Below, in pieces: positions 1 to 9,475 of a stretch of 64,000 nucleotides of DNA. Position 1 is the stretch's first letter. Every line of letters begins with the position of its first letter. Under the pieces are notes generated by a model. The model made no database searches. It was not told the DNA's origin and was given only the letters and a program-made list of their open reading frames with translations. Source of the DNA: Mucilaginibacter lacusdianchii. GTDB taxonomy: Bacteria > Bacteroidota > Bacteroidia > Sphingobacteriales > Sphingobacteriaceae. The translations under genes were made by a program, and so were the position numbers. The stretch spans positions 1-64,000 of the forward strand of contig NZ_WSRW01000005.1 of NCBI RefSeq assembly GCF_009770985.1, in the 5' to 3' direction.

Positions 1-22
1 GTTATTCCCATATGGGAATAAC
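1..22. repeat. 22-bp perfect palindrome upstream of TonB receptor gene
   Basis: The first 22 bases are a perfect inverted repeat with 11-base arms and no spacer (arm GTTATTCCCAT). It lies 47 bp before the ATG of the TonB receptor gene. A spacer-less palindrome of this length could be an operator for a dimeric regulator or one end of a longer element cut by the window edge. It lacks a T-run, so it is not an obvious terminator. What lies upstream cannot be seen. Confidence 0.6.
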
Positions 23-69
23 GAAAAATCGGGCTTGCCTTCTTTTTAGCGTTGACAACCATCTATCCT

Positions 70-2661
70 ATGATCAAAATTTATTACACAAGAATTGTCC
101 TACTTCTTTTCGCATGCGCTGTAAGCACAGCAAGGCTTCATGCACAAACCCAAATCCCGCGGGATACAATCAAACGTTCCGACTCGGTGAAGCATGCTTT
201 GCAGGAAGTCGTCGTTTCGGCTTCCCGAACGGCAGAAAGTGTGATGAAATCGCCGGTTACTATAGAAAACGTAAATGGGACATTTTTTAAAGGTTCCGCT
301 TCACCTTCTTTTTTCGATGCGCTGGAAAATGTGAAGGGCGTGCAACTGCTCACGCCGAGTCTGGGCTTCAAAATCATCAATACACGGGGTTTTGCCAATA
401 CCACGAACGTTCGTTTTACACAGATGGTAGACGGTATAGACAACCAGGCGCCGCACATTGGTGCGCCTATCGGCAATGCCATGGGCCCAACCGATTTGGA
501 CATTGATCGCGTGGAAATCATCCCCGGCACGGCCTCGGCGTTATACGGCCTTAATGCCATTAACGGACTGGCCAATTTTATCACCAAGAATCCATTTACC
601 AGCACTGGTATCACCGTGCAGCAGAAAACCGGGGTCAACCATGTCAGTGATCCTAATTCGCCGGCCAAAATGTTTTCCGAAAGCAGTTTCCGTATGGCTG
701 AAAAACTTTCAGAAAAGTTCGCCTTCAAGATCAACGTTGCTTACACCCGCGGAACTGACTGGATAGCCGATAACCGTACCGACTTGAATGGGGGAGCCAA
801 CACGGGTGTAGGCCTGCCGGGTGGCATCAACAACCCGGCCTATGATCCGGTAAACGGTTACGGTAATGAATCTTCTAACCGGCGTACCATTACTTTAGGA
901 GGAAGGCGTTATGTGGTGGCCCGTACCGGGTATGCTGAAAAGGATGTAACCGACTATAATATCCAAAACATCAAAGCCGATCTCGGCCTTTATTATAAAA
1001 TCACGCCCGGTACGCAAATCATCTATACTTACCGGATAGCCGATCTGGATAACGTATACCAGCGCGCCAACCGGTTTGCGCTAAAGGATTACATTTTACA
1101 ACAGCATGCTGTCGAAGTAAAAAATGACATTTTCCAGGCCCGGGCATTTATGACCAGCGAAAATACAGGCAAATCTTACAACCTGCGTTCTGCCGCCGAA
1201 AACCAGGACCGGCGCTTTAAGTCGGACGACAACTGGTATGCCGATTACACCAGCGCATTCAACAGCGCGATGGCCGTACCGGGTACATCGGCACTACAGG
1301 CACTGAATGCTGCCCGGCTTGCTGCCGACCGTGGCAGGCTGCAACCCGGTACCGCCGCTTTTCAAAATACACTGACTGAGCTGGCGGATATCAATAATTG
1401 GGATATTGGCTCGGCGCTGCGTGTGAAAGATGACCTGGTGCATGGTGAAGCCCAAGTTGATATCGCGAAAGCTATCGGCGCTGATTTCCGGCAGCGAACC
1501 GGGCTGGACCTGCTTGCCGGCGTGGATTACCAAACCTATATCATACAGCCGGACGGCAATTATTTCATCAATCCGGCGCCCGGTAAAACTTATGATACGT
1601 TTACCTACGGCAAAACAGGCGGGTTTATTCAGGCGGGTAAAAGTGTATGGAACGGATTGCTGAAACTGACCGCTACGCTGCGCGCCGACAAAAACGACTA
1701 TTTCGAAATCAAATACAATCCCCGCTTTACGGCAGTGATTACGCCCGATGCAGATCAAAGCGTCCGCATGTCTTACCAAAGCGGTTCCCGCTTTCCGAGT
1801 ATCTTCGAGGCTTATTCCAACGTCAACAGTGGCGGTGTGAAGCGGGTGGGTGGTTTAAGAGTGATGTCGGACGGGGTATTTGAAAATGCGTACCTGCGCA
1901 GTTCCATTGATCAGTTCCAGGCAGCCGTCACCAATGACTTCAATAACAGCGGCCTGACTACCGCACAGGCCATTGAGCGTGAGAAAGGTAAACTGACCAA
2001 AAACTATTACAGCTATTTGAAGCCCGAACACATTAATTCTTTTGAGCTGGGGTACAAAGGTTTATTCTTAGCCCGTACGTTAAAAGTGGATGCTGATTTT
2101 TATTATAACAGGTACAACAACTTTATTGCGCAGGTGGAGATGAATGTGCCGGGCACCGCTTTACCGGATTCGATCCCGTACTACCTCAATAACCGCAACC
2201 AGCAAACGCGCTACCGGATGTATACCAACTCACGCAGCGTGGTGCATAACTATGGCGGCAGCCTGGGGCTGAGTTATCTGTTCTGGAACCGGTATACGCT
2301 GGGCGGCAATGTCTCTTATGCTAAACTAAGCCGTACGGAAAACACCGATGGTTTCGAAGACGGCTTCAATACGCCCGAGTGGATCGCCAATATCTCCCTT
2401 GGTGCTGAACATGTGCTCAAAAGCCTAAGCTTTACGGTCACCTACAAGCACCAGAGCAGTTTCTATTGGAGGTCCTTCCTCGTCAACGGACAAGTGCCCG
2501 GCTATGGGAATCTGGACGCCCAAATGAATTATGACTTCCTGAAAAACAAGCTTAACGTAAAATTGGGCGCAACCAACCTGCTGAACCAGTATTATTACTC
2601 TTTCTTGGGAGGACCGTCTATTGGCGGCTTATATTATACGACTTTAACGTATCAACTGTAA
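70..2661 (+). CDS. TonB-dependent outer-membrane receptor
   Basis: An 863-aa outer-membrane receptor that imports a ligand using TonB energy. The start is ATG 70, which gives a signal peptide (residues 1 to about 25, with a hydrophobic core and a cleavage region near HAQ). Next comes a TonB-box-like LQEVVVSASR stretch around residue 40. A plug domain follows to about residue 175, with the typical sequences NTRGFAN, MVDGIDNQAP and VEIIPGTASALYGLNAINGL. A long beta-barrel rich in aromatic residues runs to the end, closing with an NLLNQYYYS...LTYQL-type terminal strand. It lacks the N-terminal carboxypeptidase-like domain and a SusD partner, so it is not a SusC protein. The ligand is unknown. 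It may be chromosomal DNA flanking the ICE or ICE cargo. Confidence 0.9.
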   Translation: MIKIYYTRIVLLLFACAVSTARLHAQTQIPRDTIKRSDSVKHALQEVVVSASRTAESVMKSPVTIENVNGTFFKGSASPSFFDALENVKGVQLLTPSLGFKIINTRGFANTTNVRFTQMVDGIDNQAPHIGAPIGNAMGPTDLDIDRVEIIPGTASALYGLNAINGLANFITKNPFTSTGITVQQKTGVNHVSDPNSPAKMFSESSFRMAEKLSEKFAFKINVAYTRGTDWIADNRTDLNGGANTGVGLPGGINNPAYDPVNGYGNESSNRRTITLGGRRYVVARTGYAEKDVTDYNIQNIKADLGLYYKITPGTQIIYTYRIADLDNVYQRANRFALKDYILQQHAVEVKNDIFQARAFMTSENTGKSYNLRSAAENQDRRFKSDDNWYADYTSAFNSAMAVPGTSALQALNAARLAADRGRLQPGTAAFQNTLTELADINNWDIGSALRVKDDLVHGEAQVDIAKAIGADFRQRTGLDLLAGVDYQTYIIQPDGNYFINPAPGKTYDTFTYGKTGGFIQAGKSVWNGLLKLTATLRADKNDYFEIKYNPRFTAVITPDADQSVRMSYQSGSRFPSIFEAYSNVNSGGVKRVGGLRVMSDGVFENAYLRSSIDQFQAAVTNDFNNSGLTTAQAIEREKGKLTKNYYSYLKPEHINSFELGYKGLFLARTLKVDADFYYNRYNNFIAQVEMNVPGTALPDSIPYYLNNRNQQTRYRMYTNSRSVVHNYGGSLGLSYLFWNRYTLGGNVSYAKLSRTENTDGFEDGFNTPEWIANISLGAEHVLKSLSFTVTYKHQSSFYWRSFLVNGQVPGYGNLDAQMNYDFLKNKLNVKLGATNLLNQYYYSFLGGPSIGGLYYTTLTYQL

Positions 2662-3194
2662 TTGTTCATTCGGAGAAAACAAGTGAGAGGCTAAAAGGAT
2701 GTTTGGCGCCTCGTGCCGTTTCAGTTTTGTGGTGATCGCTAATACGGGCGAAGTGTAGCGAACCGAACACGGGGAGAAATGCCGGAATGATCATCAGAAT
2801 ATTTCTCCTATTGAGCTCCGGCCGATGGACACTTTCCTTAAATCGCTGTAAGCATATCAAGGCCGTCCAAATAGTTTCGACACTTTGAATAATATCCGAA
2901 AACATGGTTGCATGGACAATGGGAGAACTACAGGCAGCATTACGGTTACAGGCATCGTTGGCGACAAGTGATTGATTGATGCTTAAGGAGGGTTTCTGTG
3001 TCGAGATGATCCTGGTTTATAAAAACGTTCTTTAAAAGGGGATCCTTTAGCAAGTTGCTTGCACTTGCTTTGCATGTATCAGCAGGGGAGCCGGTAAATA
3101 CTTGTCATTGAACAGCATTTGTTTGGGACCATACGGTCCGTCCGAACTTTGATCCGCAGCTTTTGAATTGTTGATTAAAGTTCGCTGCATGCAT
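2662..3194. other. 533-bp stretch without a supported gene
   Basis: This lies between the converging TonB receptor gene and the 591-aa gene. Only short reading frames are present, and none has a recognisable domain or convincing start. It may be decayed DNA at the boundary between flanking sequence and the mobile element, but no direct repeat or integrase remnant was identified. Confidence 0.4.
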
Positions 3195-4970
3195 TTATGA
3201 AGCTGTCGTGTCTGTAAATAGAGGTTTCAGTAGGTGCATCTTGCCCATCCGGTCATGGCGTTTTTCCTCCTTGTATAAGCTAACCAGCTCCTCTGCGTGA
3301 TCCGGATCGAACGTTGGCAAGTGCTCTCTGAACTGCTCGAGAAAAGCGTACATGTCCATAATGTCGTTATACTGCTCCCGGTAAGCGTGTAGCTGATCGC
3401 CAAGAGCGGCCTTCAGTGTATCAACCTTGGGTCTGAGTTCGCTCAACTTGATGCGGTACAGGTCGATGGGCTGAGCTAAGTCTTTTGTCAGCACTGACAA
3501 TGCATTGAAAAGTTCAACCGTCTTATCTTTCAGTCCGAACTTAAGCAGACTCCAGCGCAACAGATATATCCCGCTTTGTGAAAGAACCTCCTTTTCATAT
3601 TGGTCCCAGCGGGCAAGGACTTCAGACAGCTTCTTGTTCGTGGGGTATTTTTTCTGGCGCTGCCGTAAAGACTTCAAAATCTGAAAAAGCTTGTTGTAAT
3701 TGTTGATTGCGATCAGATGCAATTCCGGGTGATTATTGAGCAGGTTGATCAGCGTAATCTGGTCGTCCTTCAAGCTGTTAAACACATCCAGAATATAATC
3801 CAGATCATACAGCAGCTCAAGGGCCCGCAGCCCGAAGTCATCTCCCTCCACGTTTCCCAAATGTAAGAACCGGTTCCGCAGCCGGGGCAGGATGTATTCA
3901 AAATGATCGAACGTGTTTTCATGGTAATCATAAAAAGGCCGTACGGCAGACACCTTGTGGGGCAGGGAACTAAATTTTTTATCGGGCGAGAGCAAACGGG
4001 TCATGTCTGAAAAAATGCCCTCCACCTGCGGCAATGCCAGTGCCGTAAACCCATACCAGAAACTGTGCTCGAACAGCTGCTGCAATTCTTCAAAAATAGG
4101 TTTTCGATCACTCAGTAAATGGTTCAAGGGCTCGAGGTTCTGCCGGATGCGGTGGAATATCGCCGCCGGTGGTTTGATCGTGGACAATTGCGCGTAGAAC
4201 GCTGCCCGGTCGCCCGTTTCCCGTAACGCTTCCAGCTGGTAAAACTGCGCAGCGTTGACGCCGTGTAAACGGTGCCGGCTGGAATCAATGAGCCGGTAAT
4301 CGAAATATCGTTTTGGATTAAACATCCACCACCGGTAGGGGCGGTCTTGATATTCTGCGATCCAGCCGCCCGGCTGCCCGCCCAGCAGATCGTCATTCAT
4401 GGACCTTTCAAACGCCCGCTTTTCAATGCCGAAGGTCAGGTACTCTACAATAATATTGCGTTCGTTCAGACACCGGAAATAAAAGTCCAGGCGGATCTTG
4501 TCTTCGTGTTCGCCGCGGACTGTTCCTTCTGCCAGGTAGGTCTTTACGGCCTTCTCCGAACTTTCATAAAACTGGATCAACGTCATCAGTTGACGGAGGT
4601 CTTCACGGACCAGGCGGTCAATGTTCCCCAAGATATTTCTGGGTAGGTCGTTAAATCCCAGCACATGCCGGAAGTAATGAAAGACCGGCGCGGACCAGGC
4701 TGTATGGCCATCCCAGAGCGGGTCCAGTATCTTACCGTCCGAGTAATAGCCGAGCTTTTCCAGAATGCGTGCACAGCATTCATTTAACGCTGTCGGGTCA
4801 GTCAGGTCAATCGCCAGTCCGATGTCTATCTGCCGGATGGCATATTTGACAATGGTATCATACCCGGCAGCAAACTTGATATCTTCTGGCAGTGCCTGGA
4901 CAAAAGTTTTTCGGATAGCGCGGATGGCCGCTGTGAACTCACCCAATTCGCTGAATAAGAGAAGAGGCAT
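3195..4970 (-). CDS. Uncharacterised 591-aa protein
   Basis: I do not recognise this protein. It is a long, mostly helical soluble protein without signal peptide or membrane segments. Its C-terminal third is rich in charged, coiled-coil-like stretches (for example LKSLRQRQKKYPTNKKLSEV). The start is ATG 4970. It is the last of three minus-strand genes (146 aa, 82 aa, 591 aa) separated by about 50 bp, which suggests one transcription unit. The unit sits just left of the ssb/PRTRC module, so it may be part of the ICE backbone. No catalytic motif was found. Confidence 0.8.
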   Translation of the reverse strand: MPLLLFSELGEFTAAIRAIRKTFVQALPEDIKFAAGYDTIVKYAIRQIDIGLAIDLTDPTALNECCARILEKLGYYSDGKILDPLWDGHTAWSAPVFHYFRHVLGFNDLPRNILGNIDRLVREDLRQLMTLIQFYESSEKAVKTYLAEGTVRGEHEDKIRLDFYFRCLNERNIIVEYLTFGIEKRAFERSMNDDLLGGQPGGWIAEYQDRPYRWWMFNPKRYFDYRLIDSSRHRLHGVNAAQFYQLEALRETGDRAAFYAQLSTIKPPAAIFHRIRQNLEPLNHLLSDRKPIFEELQQLFEHSFWYGFTALALPQVEGIFSDMTRLLSPDKKFSSLPHKVSAVRPFYDYHENTFDHFEYILPRLRNRFLHLGNVEGDDFGLRALELLYDLDYILDVFNSLKDDQITLINLLNNHPELHLIAINNYNKLFQILKSLRQRQKKYPTNKKLSEVLARWDQYEKEVLSQSGIYLLRWSLLKFGLKDKTVELFNALSVLTKDLAQPIDLYRIKLSELRPKVDTLKAALGDQLHAYREQYNDIMDMYAFLEQFREHLPTFDPDHAEELVSLYKEEKRHDRMGKMHLLKPLFTDTTAS

Positions 4971-5017
4971 TAAACAAAAATCAGGATCAGTTTACCAATA
5001 GTTCAATTCAGCCAGAC

Positions 5018-5266
5018 CTAAGCCACTTTCTCCGGGCCCTGGGCAAGGATGGCGGCGCTCAGCAGGGATTCCAAATGGCGGTAGGGTTCAGGACAGGCCT
5101 CCATCATCGTAATCCGAAAATAGCCCTGCGCATTGATCTGCATGTGAAAGCGGGCCTTTTGTCCCTCGTGCTGCACGTAAACTTGGTACAGTTGCAGACG
5201 CTGGATATTCATCGTAATGAATTCGAAGGAGGTGCCCTCCACCTCGGTGACGAAGCTGTTGATCAT
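5018..5266 (-). CDS. Small uncharacterised protein (82 aa)
   Basis: An 82-aa soluble protein with no recognised domain. The sequence alternates hydrophobic and polar residues (FITMNIQRLQLYQVYV) and looks like a small mixed alpha/beta fold. It is the middle gene of the three-gene minus-strand set, 55 bp after the 146-aa gene and 47 bp before the 591-aa gene. An opposite-strand frame covers much of it, but spacing and strand favour this frame. Confidence 0.6.
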   Translation of the reverse strand: MINSFVTEVEGTSFEFITMNIQRLQLYQVYVQHEGQKARFHMQINAQGYFRITMMEACPEPYRHLESLLSAAILAQGPEKVA

Positions 5267-5321
5267 CCTTCAAAACTACGAATTTCCAGCGCTGGGTGGT
5301 GAGATCCGAACCAGTCTTTGT

Positions 5322-5762
5322 CTACAACTTACTGATTTGGTTGTGCTCGCTGTCCGGGAACTGCACGTAACGGGACAAGTCTTTAACCATACGCCTGGCG
5401 AAAACGGCGCTTTCAGCGTCGCTCTTCATCACATCGTCATCGCCCAGGTCTGCCTGCTTGCCATAGATAGCCTGCCTGAGTTCCTGCCGGTGTTTGAGTT
5501 CATCCATTTTACCTCTTACTTTCTCTACCAGCGAGAAGTCTGGTTGACCGTGCTGCACCAGGTCTGCGAAGCTTCGGTAAGGCTTTAAGTCGACCTGGAT
5601 GACCTTTTGCATGACTTCTCCCCACTGCAGCACCTCCTGCACCGAAAACTCTTTGTTGTTTCTGGACTGCATTTCCAAGACCATGGCCAGGAACATTTCC
5701 GGGGTTCCGTTCCAGCGCGGTTTGAAACCGAAGAGTCTGAGCAGCAATTGAAAGAATCTCAT
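5322..5762 (-). CDS. Uncharacterised 146-aa protein
   Basis: A 146-aa protein, probably helical, with an N-terminal hydrophobic patch (MRFFQLLLRLFGF) that could associate with the membrane but is short for a full transmembrane helix. The rest is charged. No family recognised. It is the first gene of the minus-strand set, and its promoter would lie in the 5763-6395 gap it shares divergently with ssb. A role in ICE maintenance is possible from location alone. Confidence 0.65.
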   Translation of the reverse strand: MRFFQLLLRLFGFKPRWNGTPEMFLAMVLEMQSRNNKEFSVQEVLQWGEVMQKVIQVDLKPYRSFADLVQHGQPDFSLVEKVRGKMDELKHRQELRQAIYGKQADLGDDDVMKSDAESAVFARRMVKDLSRYVQFPDSEHNQISKL

Positions 5763-6395
5763 AACGGTCTGCTATTAAGTTACTTTCGGTAAAGATAAGA
5801 GGCCTGAGGGCCATTTGCCAACTTTGCGTATAATTCTTTAATCCGGTGCATGCCGTCCTGGTGCGCTTCCCAAATCCTGCTTTACATCGCGCCGCTGATC
5901 CTTTCCGCTTTTGAAAAAGGCGAGTAAAAAGTCTTTCTTGCCTCTGGAAGCCGGTATACTTGCCCGCGCTGGCCACCGGACATCAACGGTGTGCGGGAAC
6001 GGTACTGGTCTGCTGCCGTCACCATCGTTCCGGGCTATCCGCTCATACGCTTGCAGGCCTTAAGCGCCTAAGCCGGTATCCGCTTTTATCCCTGACGGTT
6101 TCTATAAGGCATTTTAGCGTTTGTTTGATTTGATTTTCTCATTCAAACCGGGCAAAAGCGCAGCTAATATCTTGCCGGCAGCGAGGGTGGGGTGGCAAGA
6201 AGACTACGGCATAATGGCTGCGTTCGTACCTCACTGCGCCACCCTCCGGGATTTATTCCGTTTCCTTCTTGCTACCCGGCCGGCACTTCCTATTGCTTTC
6301 TTTTTTCCGGTTTTTCTTTTGAAAAAATCACAACAAAAAAGACACGACCCGAAAGAGAAAAGCGAACAAAATTTATTCACTAAAAATTAAAAGTT
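5763..6395. other. Divergent intergenic/leader region upstream of ssb
   Basis: A 633-bp gap between the divergent 146-aa gene and ssb. It contains a stem of CTTGCC (6171-6176) and GGCAAG (6194-6199), and becomes A-rich just before ssb. An 89-codon frame at 6121-6390 starts from TTG and has low-complexity ends, so I do not call it a gene. The region probably holds the promoters for both directions. No TAnnTTTG box was clear enough to assign. Confidence 0.4.
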
Positions 6396-6788
6396 ATGTT
6401 ATTCACAGGAAGATTAACAGCCCCCGCAGCAGTTGCCACCTTTAAAGGCGACAAAAAAGTAACCAATTTCACCGTTGCGCTGAACCAGCGCTATACGACC
6501 AAAGCAGGCGAGAAGCGCGAGAAGACCGCCTTTGTCGAATGCGCGTACTGGATCAACCCCGGTCTGGCCGATTACCTGACCAAAGGTGCCGTCGTGGAAA
6601 TTTCCGGATGGATGGAAGCCGAGGCCTGGACGGACCGCGAAGGCATTGTTCACCCGCGGCTGGTATGCAACGTGGACAACATTAAGCTCTTTTCTGCGGC
6701 GGCCAAAGGCTCAGCGGAAAACCCGCAGGCTGACAAGAAAGCAGCGGCTGGCGGCGAGACACCCGATGATGACGACCTGCCTTTCTGA
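6396..6788 (+). CDS. ssb: Single-stranded DNA-binding protein (ICE-borne)
   Basis: A 130-aa SSB that coats single-stranded DNA during conjugative transfer and replication. The OB-fold occupies about residues 1-105 (opening MLFTGRLTAPAAVATFK; strand FVECAYW). The linker is rich in Ala and Lys. The tail ends in DDDDLPF, the acidic tip through which SSB proteins bind partners. At 130 aa it is shorter than typical chromosomal SSB, as is common for mobile-element copies. It opens the plus-strand module that continues through DUF932 and PRTRC genes. Confidence 0.93.
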   Translation: MLFTGRLTAPAAVATFKGDKKVTNFTVALNQRYTTKAGEKREKTAFVECAYWINPGLADYLTKGAVVEISGWMEAEAWTDREGIVHPRLVCNVDNIKLFSAAAKGSAENPQADKKAAAGGETPDDDDLPF

Positions 6789-6829
6789 GCAATTCCAATC
6801 CACCATTACCATTCATTCAGTTTAAACAC

Positions 6830-6849
6830 GGGAGCGCGCAAACGCTCCC
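6830..6849 (+). other. Stem-loop between ssb and the DUF932 gene
   Basis: GGGAGCG (6830-6836) pairs perfectly with CGCTCCC (6843-6849) across a 6-nt loop. It lies 41 bp after the ssb stop and 15 bp before the next ATG. There is no T-run, so a simple terminator is unlikely. It could stabilise the upstream mRNA end or affect translation of the DUF932 gene. Confidence 0.6.
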
Positions 6850-6864
6850 ACAATTTTCAGTATC

Positions 6865-7908
6865 ATGGCACACCATTTAGCGATCAACCCCCAAAACAAC
6901 GAATACAGTTTTTTCAGCCGGAAGGAAAAGGCCTGGCATGGCCTCGGCACCATTGTGGAAGATTACCCGACCAGCGCGGAGGCTTTACGCTTTGCCGGTC
7001 TCGATTATACCGTTGAGAAATGGCCCATGTATGCTTACGACCCCGAGGGCCGGACTTCAGACAAACAGCACGTGCCCGAAAAGTTTGCCACCGTGCGCGC
7101 CGATAACTTTGCCGTACTCGGAACGGTAGGCAAGGACTACGAAATCGTGCAGAACGTCGATGCCTTCAGCTTTTTTGACTGCATCGTGGGCGGCGAGGGC
7201 ATCCAGTACGAGACCGCAGGCGCGCTCGGCAAAGGCGAACGCATCTTCATCACCGCCAAGCTGCCCGGCTATATTCGCGTAGGCCGCGAGGACTGCATCG
7301 AGAAATACCTGTTCCTCACCACCTCGCACGATGGTTACGGCAGCATCACCGCCGCATTTACCCCGGTCAGAGTAGTTTGCAACAATACGCTGAACGCTGC
7401 CCTGCGCAACCACACCAACGCCATCAAAATACGCCATACCGCAGGCGCGAAAGAACGGCTGGCCGAGGCGCACAAGCTCATGGGCATCGCTAACCGCATG
7501 ACGGACGAACTCAGCGGCATTTTTAACCAGTGGGCGAAGGTGCGCATGACCGACCGCGAAGTCAGGCACCTCATCGAGGTGGCAATGGTGCCGAACCGGG
7601 AAACGCTCGACCATCTGGTGAATGGCAGAACGGATGAACTGTCCAGCGTCTACCGGGGTATGGTGGACAAGGTCTGCGAATACGCCCTGAGCGCCCCTTC
7701 GCAGCAGGCCGAAACCACTGCCGGAACGCTGTTCGGTGCTTATAACGCCGTGACCGGGTACTTTCAGAACGTCCGCACCTACAAGGACGGGGAGGCCAAA
7801 CTCAAATCCATCCTGGACGGGACAGGCAGGCAGCGCGGGCAGGCCGCTTTTGACCTCTGCACCGACTTTGCCAAGGAACTGCAAGTAAACCATTTCATCA
7901 TCAACTAA
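6865..7908 (+). CDS. DUF932 family phage/plasmid-like protein
   Basis: A 347-aa member of the DUF932 family (phage/plasmid-like protein, TIGR03299 type) found on plasmids, phages and ICEs. Its biochemical role is not established. The N-terminus shows the family pattern around SRKEKAWHGLG (residues 19-29), and later sections include TSHDGYGS and FTPVRVVCNNTLNAAL, also typical. No membrane segments. It follows ssb by 76 bp and precedes the PRTRC genes. This order is common in Bacteroidota ICEs and points to element maintenance or replication. Confidence 0.85.
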   Translation: MAHHLAINPQNNEYSFFSRKEKAWHGLGTIVEDYPTSAEALRFAGLDYTVEKWPMYAYDPEGRTSDKQHVPEKFATVRADNFAVLGTVGKDYEIVQNVDAFSFFDCIVGGEGIQYETAGALGKGERIFITAKLPGYIRVGREDCIEKYLFLTTSHDGYGSITAAFTPVRVVCNNTLNAALRNHTNAIKIRHTAGAKERLAEAHKLMGIANRMTDELSGIFNQWAKVRMTDREVRHLIEVAMVPNRETLDHLVNGRTDELSSVYRGMVDKVCEYALSAPSQQAETTAGTLFGAYNAVTGYFQNVRTYKDGEAKLKSILDGTGRQRGQAAFDLCTDFAKELQVNHFIIN

Positions 7909-7953
7909 ACCTCAAAGAGGGGGAGTCATCATCCTTTCCTAAAAAATACCGAC

Positions 7954-8478
7954 ATGACACGTTCAAACCTGTATATCACCCTGACAGGCGGTGAATTTTT
8001 GAAATGCGTGGCTGACAGCAGCAGCGCGCCCGAACAGGGCTATATCGTCGAAGAACTTATTTTGCCCCTGCTCGCCCTGCGCGACCCTGACGAGGAACTC
8101 GAACTCCTCCGTGAGCATTGCACGATGGACGAGCAGCGCAGCAATGCCGATTATCGCTGGGAAATTGACCTCGCCGCACGCATCATCCGCTTTTATGAAG
8201 AAAGCTATCACGAAGCCAAAGATACCTTCAAAAAAGGCCTTGACCTCACCGGACGTTACCTGTCCTATTTGAAGAAGATAGAAACCGACACCGACAAGTT
8301 TACCAAGCGGCAGTTCAAATACCTGTCCAACAAAGAACTGGTGGGCAGAGCGAACGGGCTGCCGGATCTTAAATGGGACGACGAGGCGCACGAACTCCGC
8401 CGCCGGAGCCTCGTGGCCAATGGCGGTTTTATCTACCGGATGAAAGGAAGCCACCTGGTGATTATCAAAGACGAATAA
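7954..8478 (+). CDS. Uncharacterised ICE-associated protein (174 aa)
   Basis: A 174-aa acidic, helical soluble protein of unknown function. It has no signal peptide or catalytic motif. It sits 45 bp after the DUF932 gene and 17 bp before the PRTRC E gene on the same strand, so it is probably co-transcribed with the PRTRC cassette. ATG 7954 is well placed after a short untranslated stretch. I do not assign it to a PRTRC family. Confidence 0.75.
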   Translation: MTRSNLYITLTGGEFLKCVADSSSAPEQGYIVEELILPLLALRDPDEELELLREHCTMDEQRSNADYRWEIDLAARIIRFYEESYHEAKDTFKKGLDLTGRYLSYLKKIETDTDKFTKRQFKYLSNKELVGRANGLPDLKWDDEAHELRRRSLVANGGFIYRMKGSHLVIIKDE

Positions 8479-8495
8479 ACCCAAAGACAAATTTT

Positions 8496-9056
8496 ATGAC
8501 AATGAATTTTTTCAAACAAATAGCCGGGCTAAAGGCGCCCGGCACTTTTAAACTGGCCATCACGCTGACCGAAACCGGCAGCCTGGTGGTATCTGCGATG
8601 TTCACGGCCGCCTGTGGGGACAAAGCCGCCAGCCGCATTATCCCGCTAACCTTGAGCGGAACCGCCGAAGAACTGGACGAGGCCTTCTTTGCCCAAATCA
8701 CGCAGCCTGCGCGGCAGGTGGCTGGCTTGCTGTCCAACATGGAAGGGCACCTGAAAAGTGTGGCCGAAGCCAAAGCCGCCTCCAGAATGGAACAGGATAA
8801 AAAGGCGGCGGCCAAAACTGCCGCACCCATAGGCGATACCGACCACGAAATGCCGGACGCCAAAGCCGAACGGAAACGCGCGTACGAACAGGCGATGAAA
8901 ACCATCGCGGAACTCAAAGCCGCCTGCAAATACCACGAGGGACTGGCTCTGCTGCCTTCGGAAGCCGAACACCCGGACAAAGCAGCCGAACTAAGAAAGC
9001 TGCGAGCCGAACTGGAAACCGGCCGCGAGCAACTGAACAAAATCCGATTATTCTAA
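8496..9056 (+). CDS. PRTRC system protein E
   Basis: A 186-aa protein matching the PRTRC E family by its N-terminal pattern MNFFKQIAGL, the central LTLSGTAEELDEAFF, and its charged Ala/Lys-rich helical tail. PRTRC (ParB-related, ThiF-related cassette) genes occur on plasmids and ICEs. Their function is not established but maintenance is suspected. Residues about 85-185 look like a long coiled coil. ATG 8496 is chosen because the upstream extension overlaps the previous gene; ATG 8502 is an alternative. Protein C follows 12 bp later. Confidence 0.8.
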   Translation: MTMNFFKQIAGLKAPGTFKLAITLTETGSLVVSAMFTAACGDKAASRIIPLTLSGTAEELDEAFFAQITQPARQVAGLLSNMEGHLKSVAEAKAASRMEQDKKAAAKTAAPIGDTDHEMPDAKAERKRAYEQAMKTIAELKAACKYHEGLALLPSEAEHPDKAAELRKLRAELETGREQLNKIRLF

Positions 9057-9068
9057 ACCCCAAAGACT

Positions 9069-9287
9069 ATGTTAGACGTCCAAAAACTCCCCCGTGTATT
9101 TATCCATACCGAAAACGGCATCCGAATCAAACTGGATGACCCCAATGAAAATTTCAGCCCGGAAGCGGTATGTAACCACTTTTCCAGCCTGTACGCCATC
9201 CTCACCACCGCCAAAATTGTCGGCCCTGAAATCCGCGACGATGTGCAGGAGTTCGAGTTTGTCTCCACCATCGGCACCAAAGGATAG
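9069..9287 (+). CDS. PRTRC system protein C
   Basis: A 72-aa small protein of the PRTRC C family. The length and the pattern VFIHTENGIRIKLDDPN followed by FSPEAVCNHFS and a C-terminal EFEFVSTIGTKG are typical. The fold is probably a compact beta-rich domain reminiscent of the ubiquitin-like proteins that pair with ThiF/E1 enzymes; that comparison is inference. It lies between protein E and a tiny ORF, and a ThiF-like protein is encoded at the end of the same cassette. Confidence 0.8.
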   Translation: MLDVQKLPRVFIHTENGIRIKLDDPNENFSPEAVCNHFSSLYAILTTAKIVGPEIRDDVQEFEFVSTIGTKG

Positions 9288-9290
9288 ACC

Positions 9291-9464
9291 ATGAATAAGC
9301 GAAAAGACCCCTTTACAATCTCACCCCGAACCAGAGCCCAATGGAAACTGCACCGGCAAATCGCCGCCAACCTCAACGACCTCGATCGCCTGCCGGACGC
9401 GCAGGCGGTCAGGGAAAACCGTCCGCGCGCCGCACCGCGTCACCTGCTGCCGATGGTTTTCTAA
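9291..9464 (+). CDS. 57-aa basic ORF inside the PRTRC cassette
   Basis: ATG 9291 starts 3 bp after the protein C stop and the frame closes at TAA 9464, 11 bp before protein F. The product is 57 aa, very basic, beginning MNKRKDPFTISPRTRAQW and ending HLLPMVF. No known domain. Tight spacing on both sides and normal codon use for this module support a real gene. It may act as a small nucleic-acid-binding or adaptor peptide, which is a guess. Confidence 0.6.
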   Translation: MNKRKDPFTISPRTRAQWKLHRQIAANLNDLDRLPDAQAVRENRPRAAPRHLLPMVF

Positions 9465-9475
9465 CGCATGCGTTC

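Noticed and set aside
2666..2905. 79-codon minus-strand frame after the TonB receptor gene
   Set aside because: No domain, no promoter, and position in a degraded-looking gap.
6121..6390. 89-codon frame upstream of ssb
   Set aside because: TTG start, low-complexity ends and no family; treated as leader DNA.
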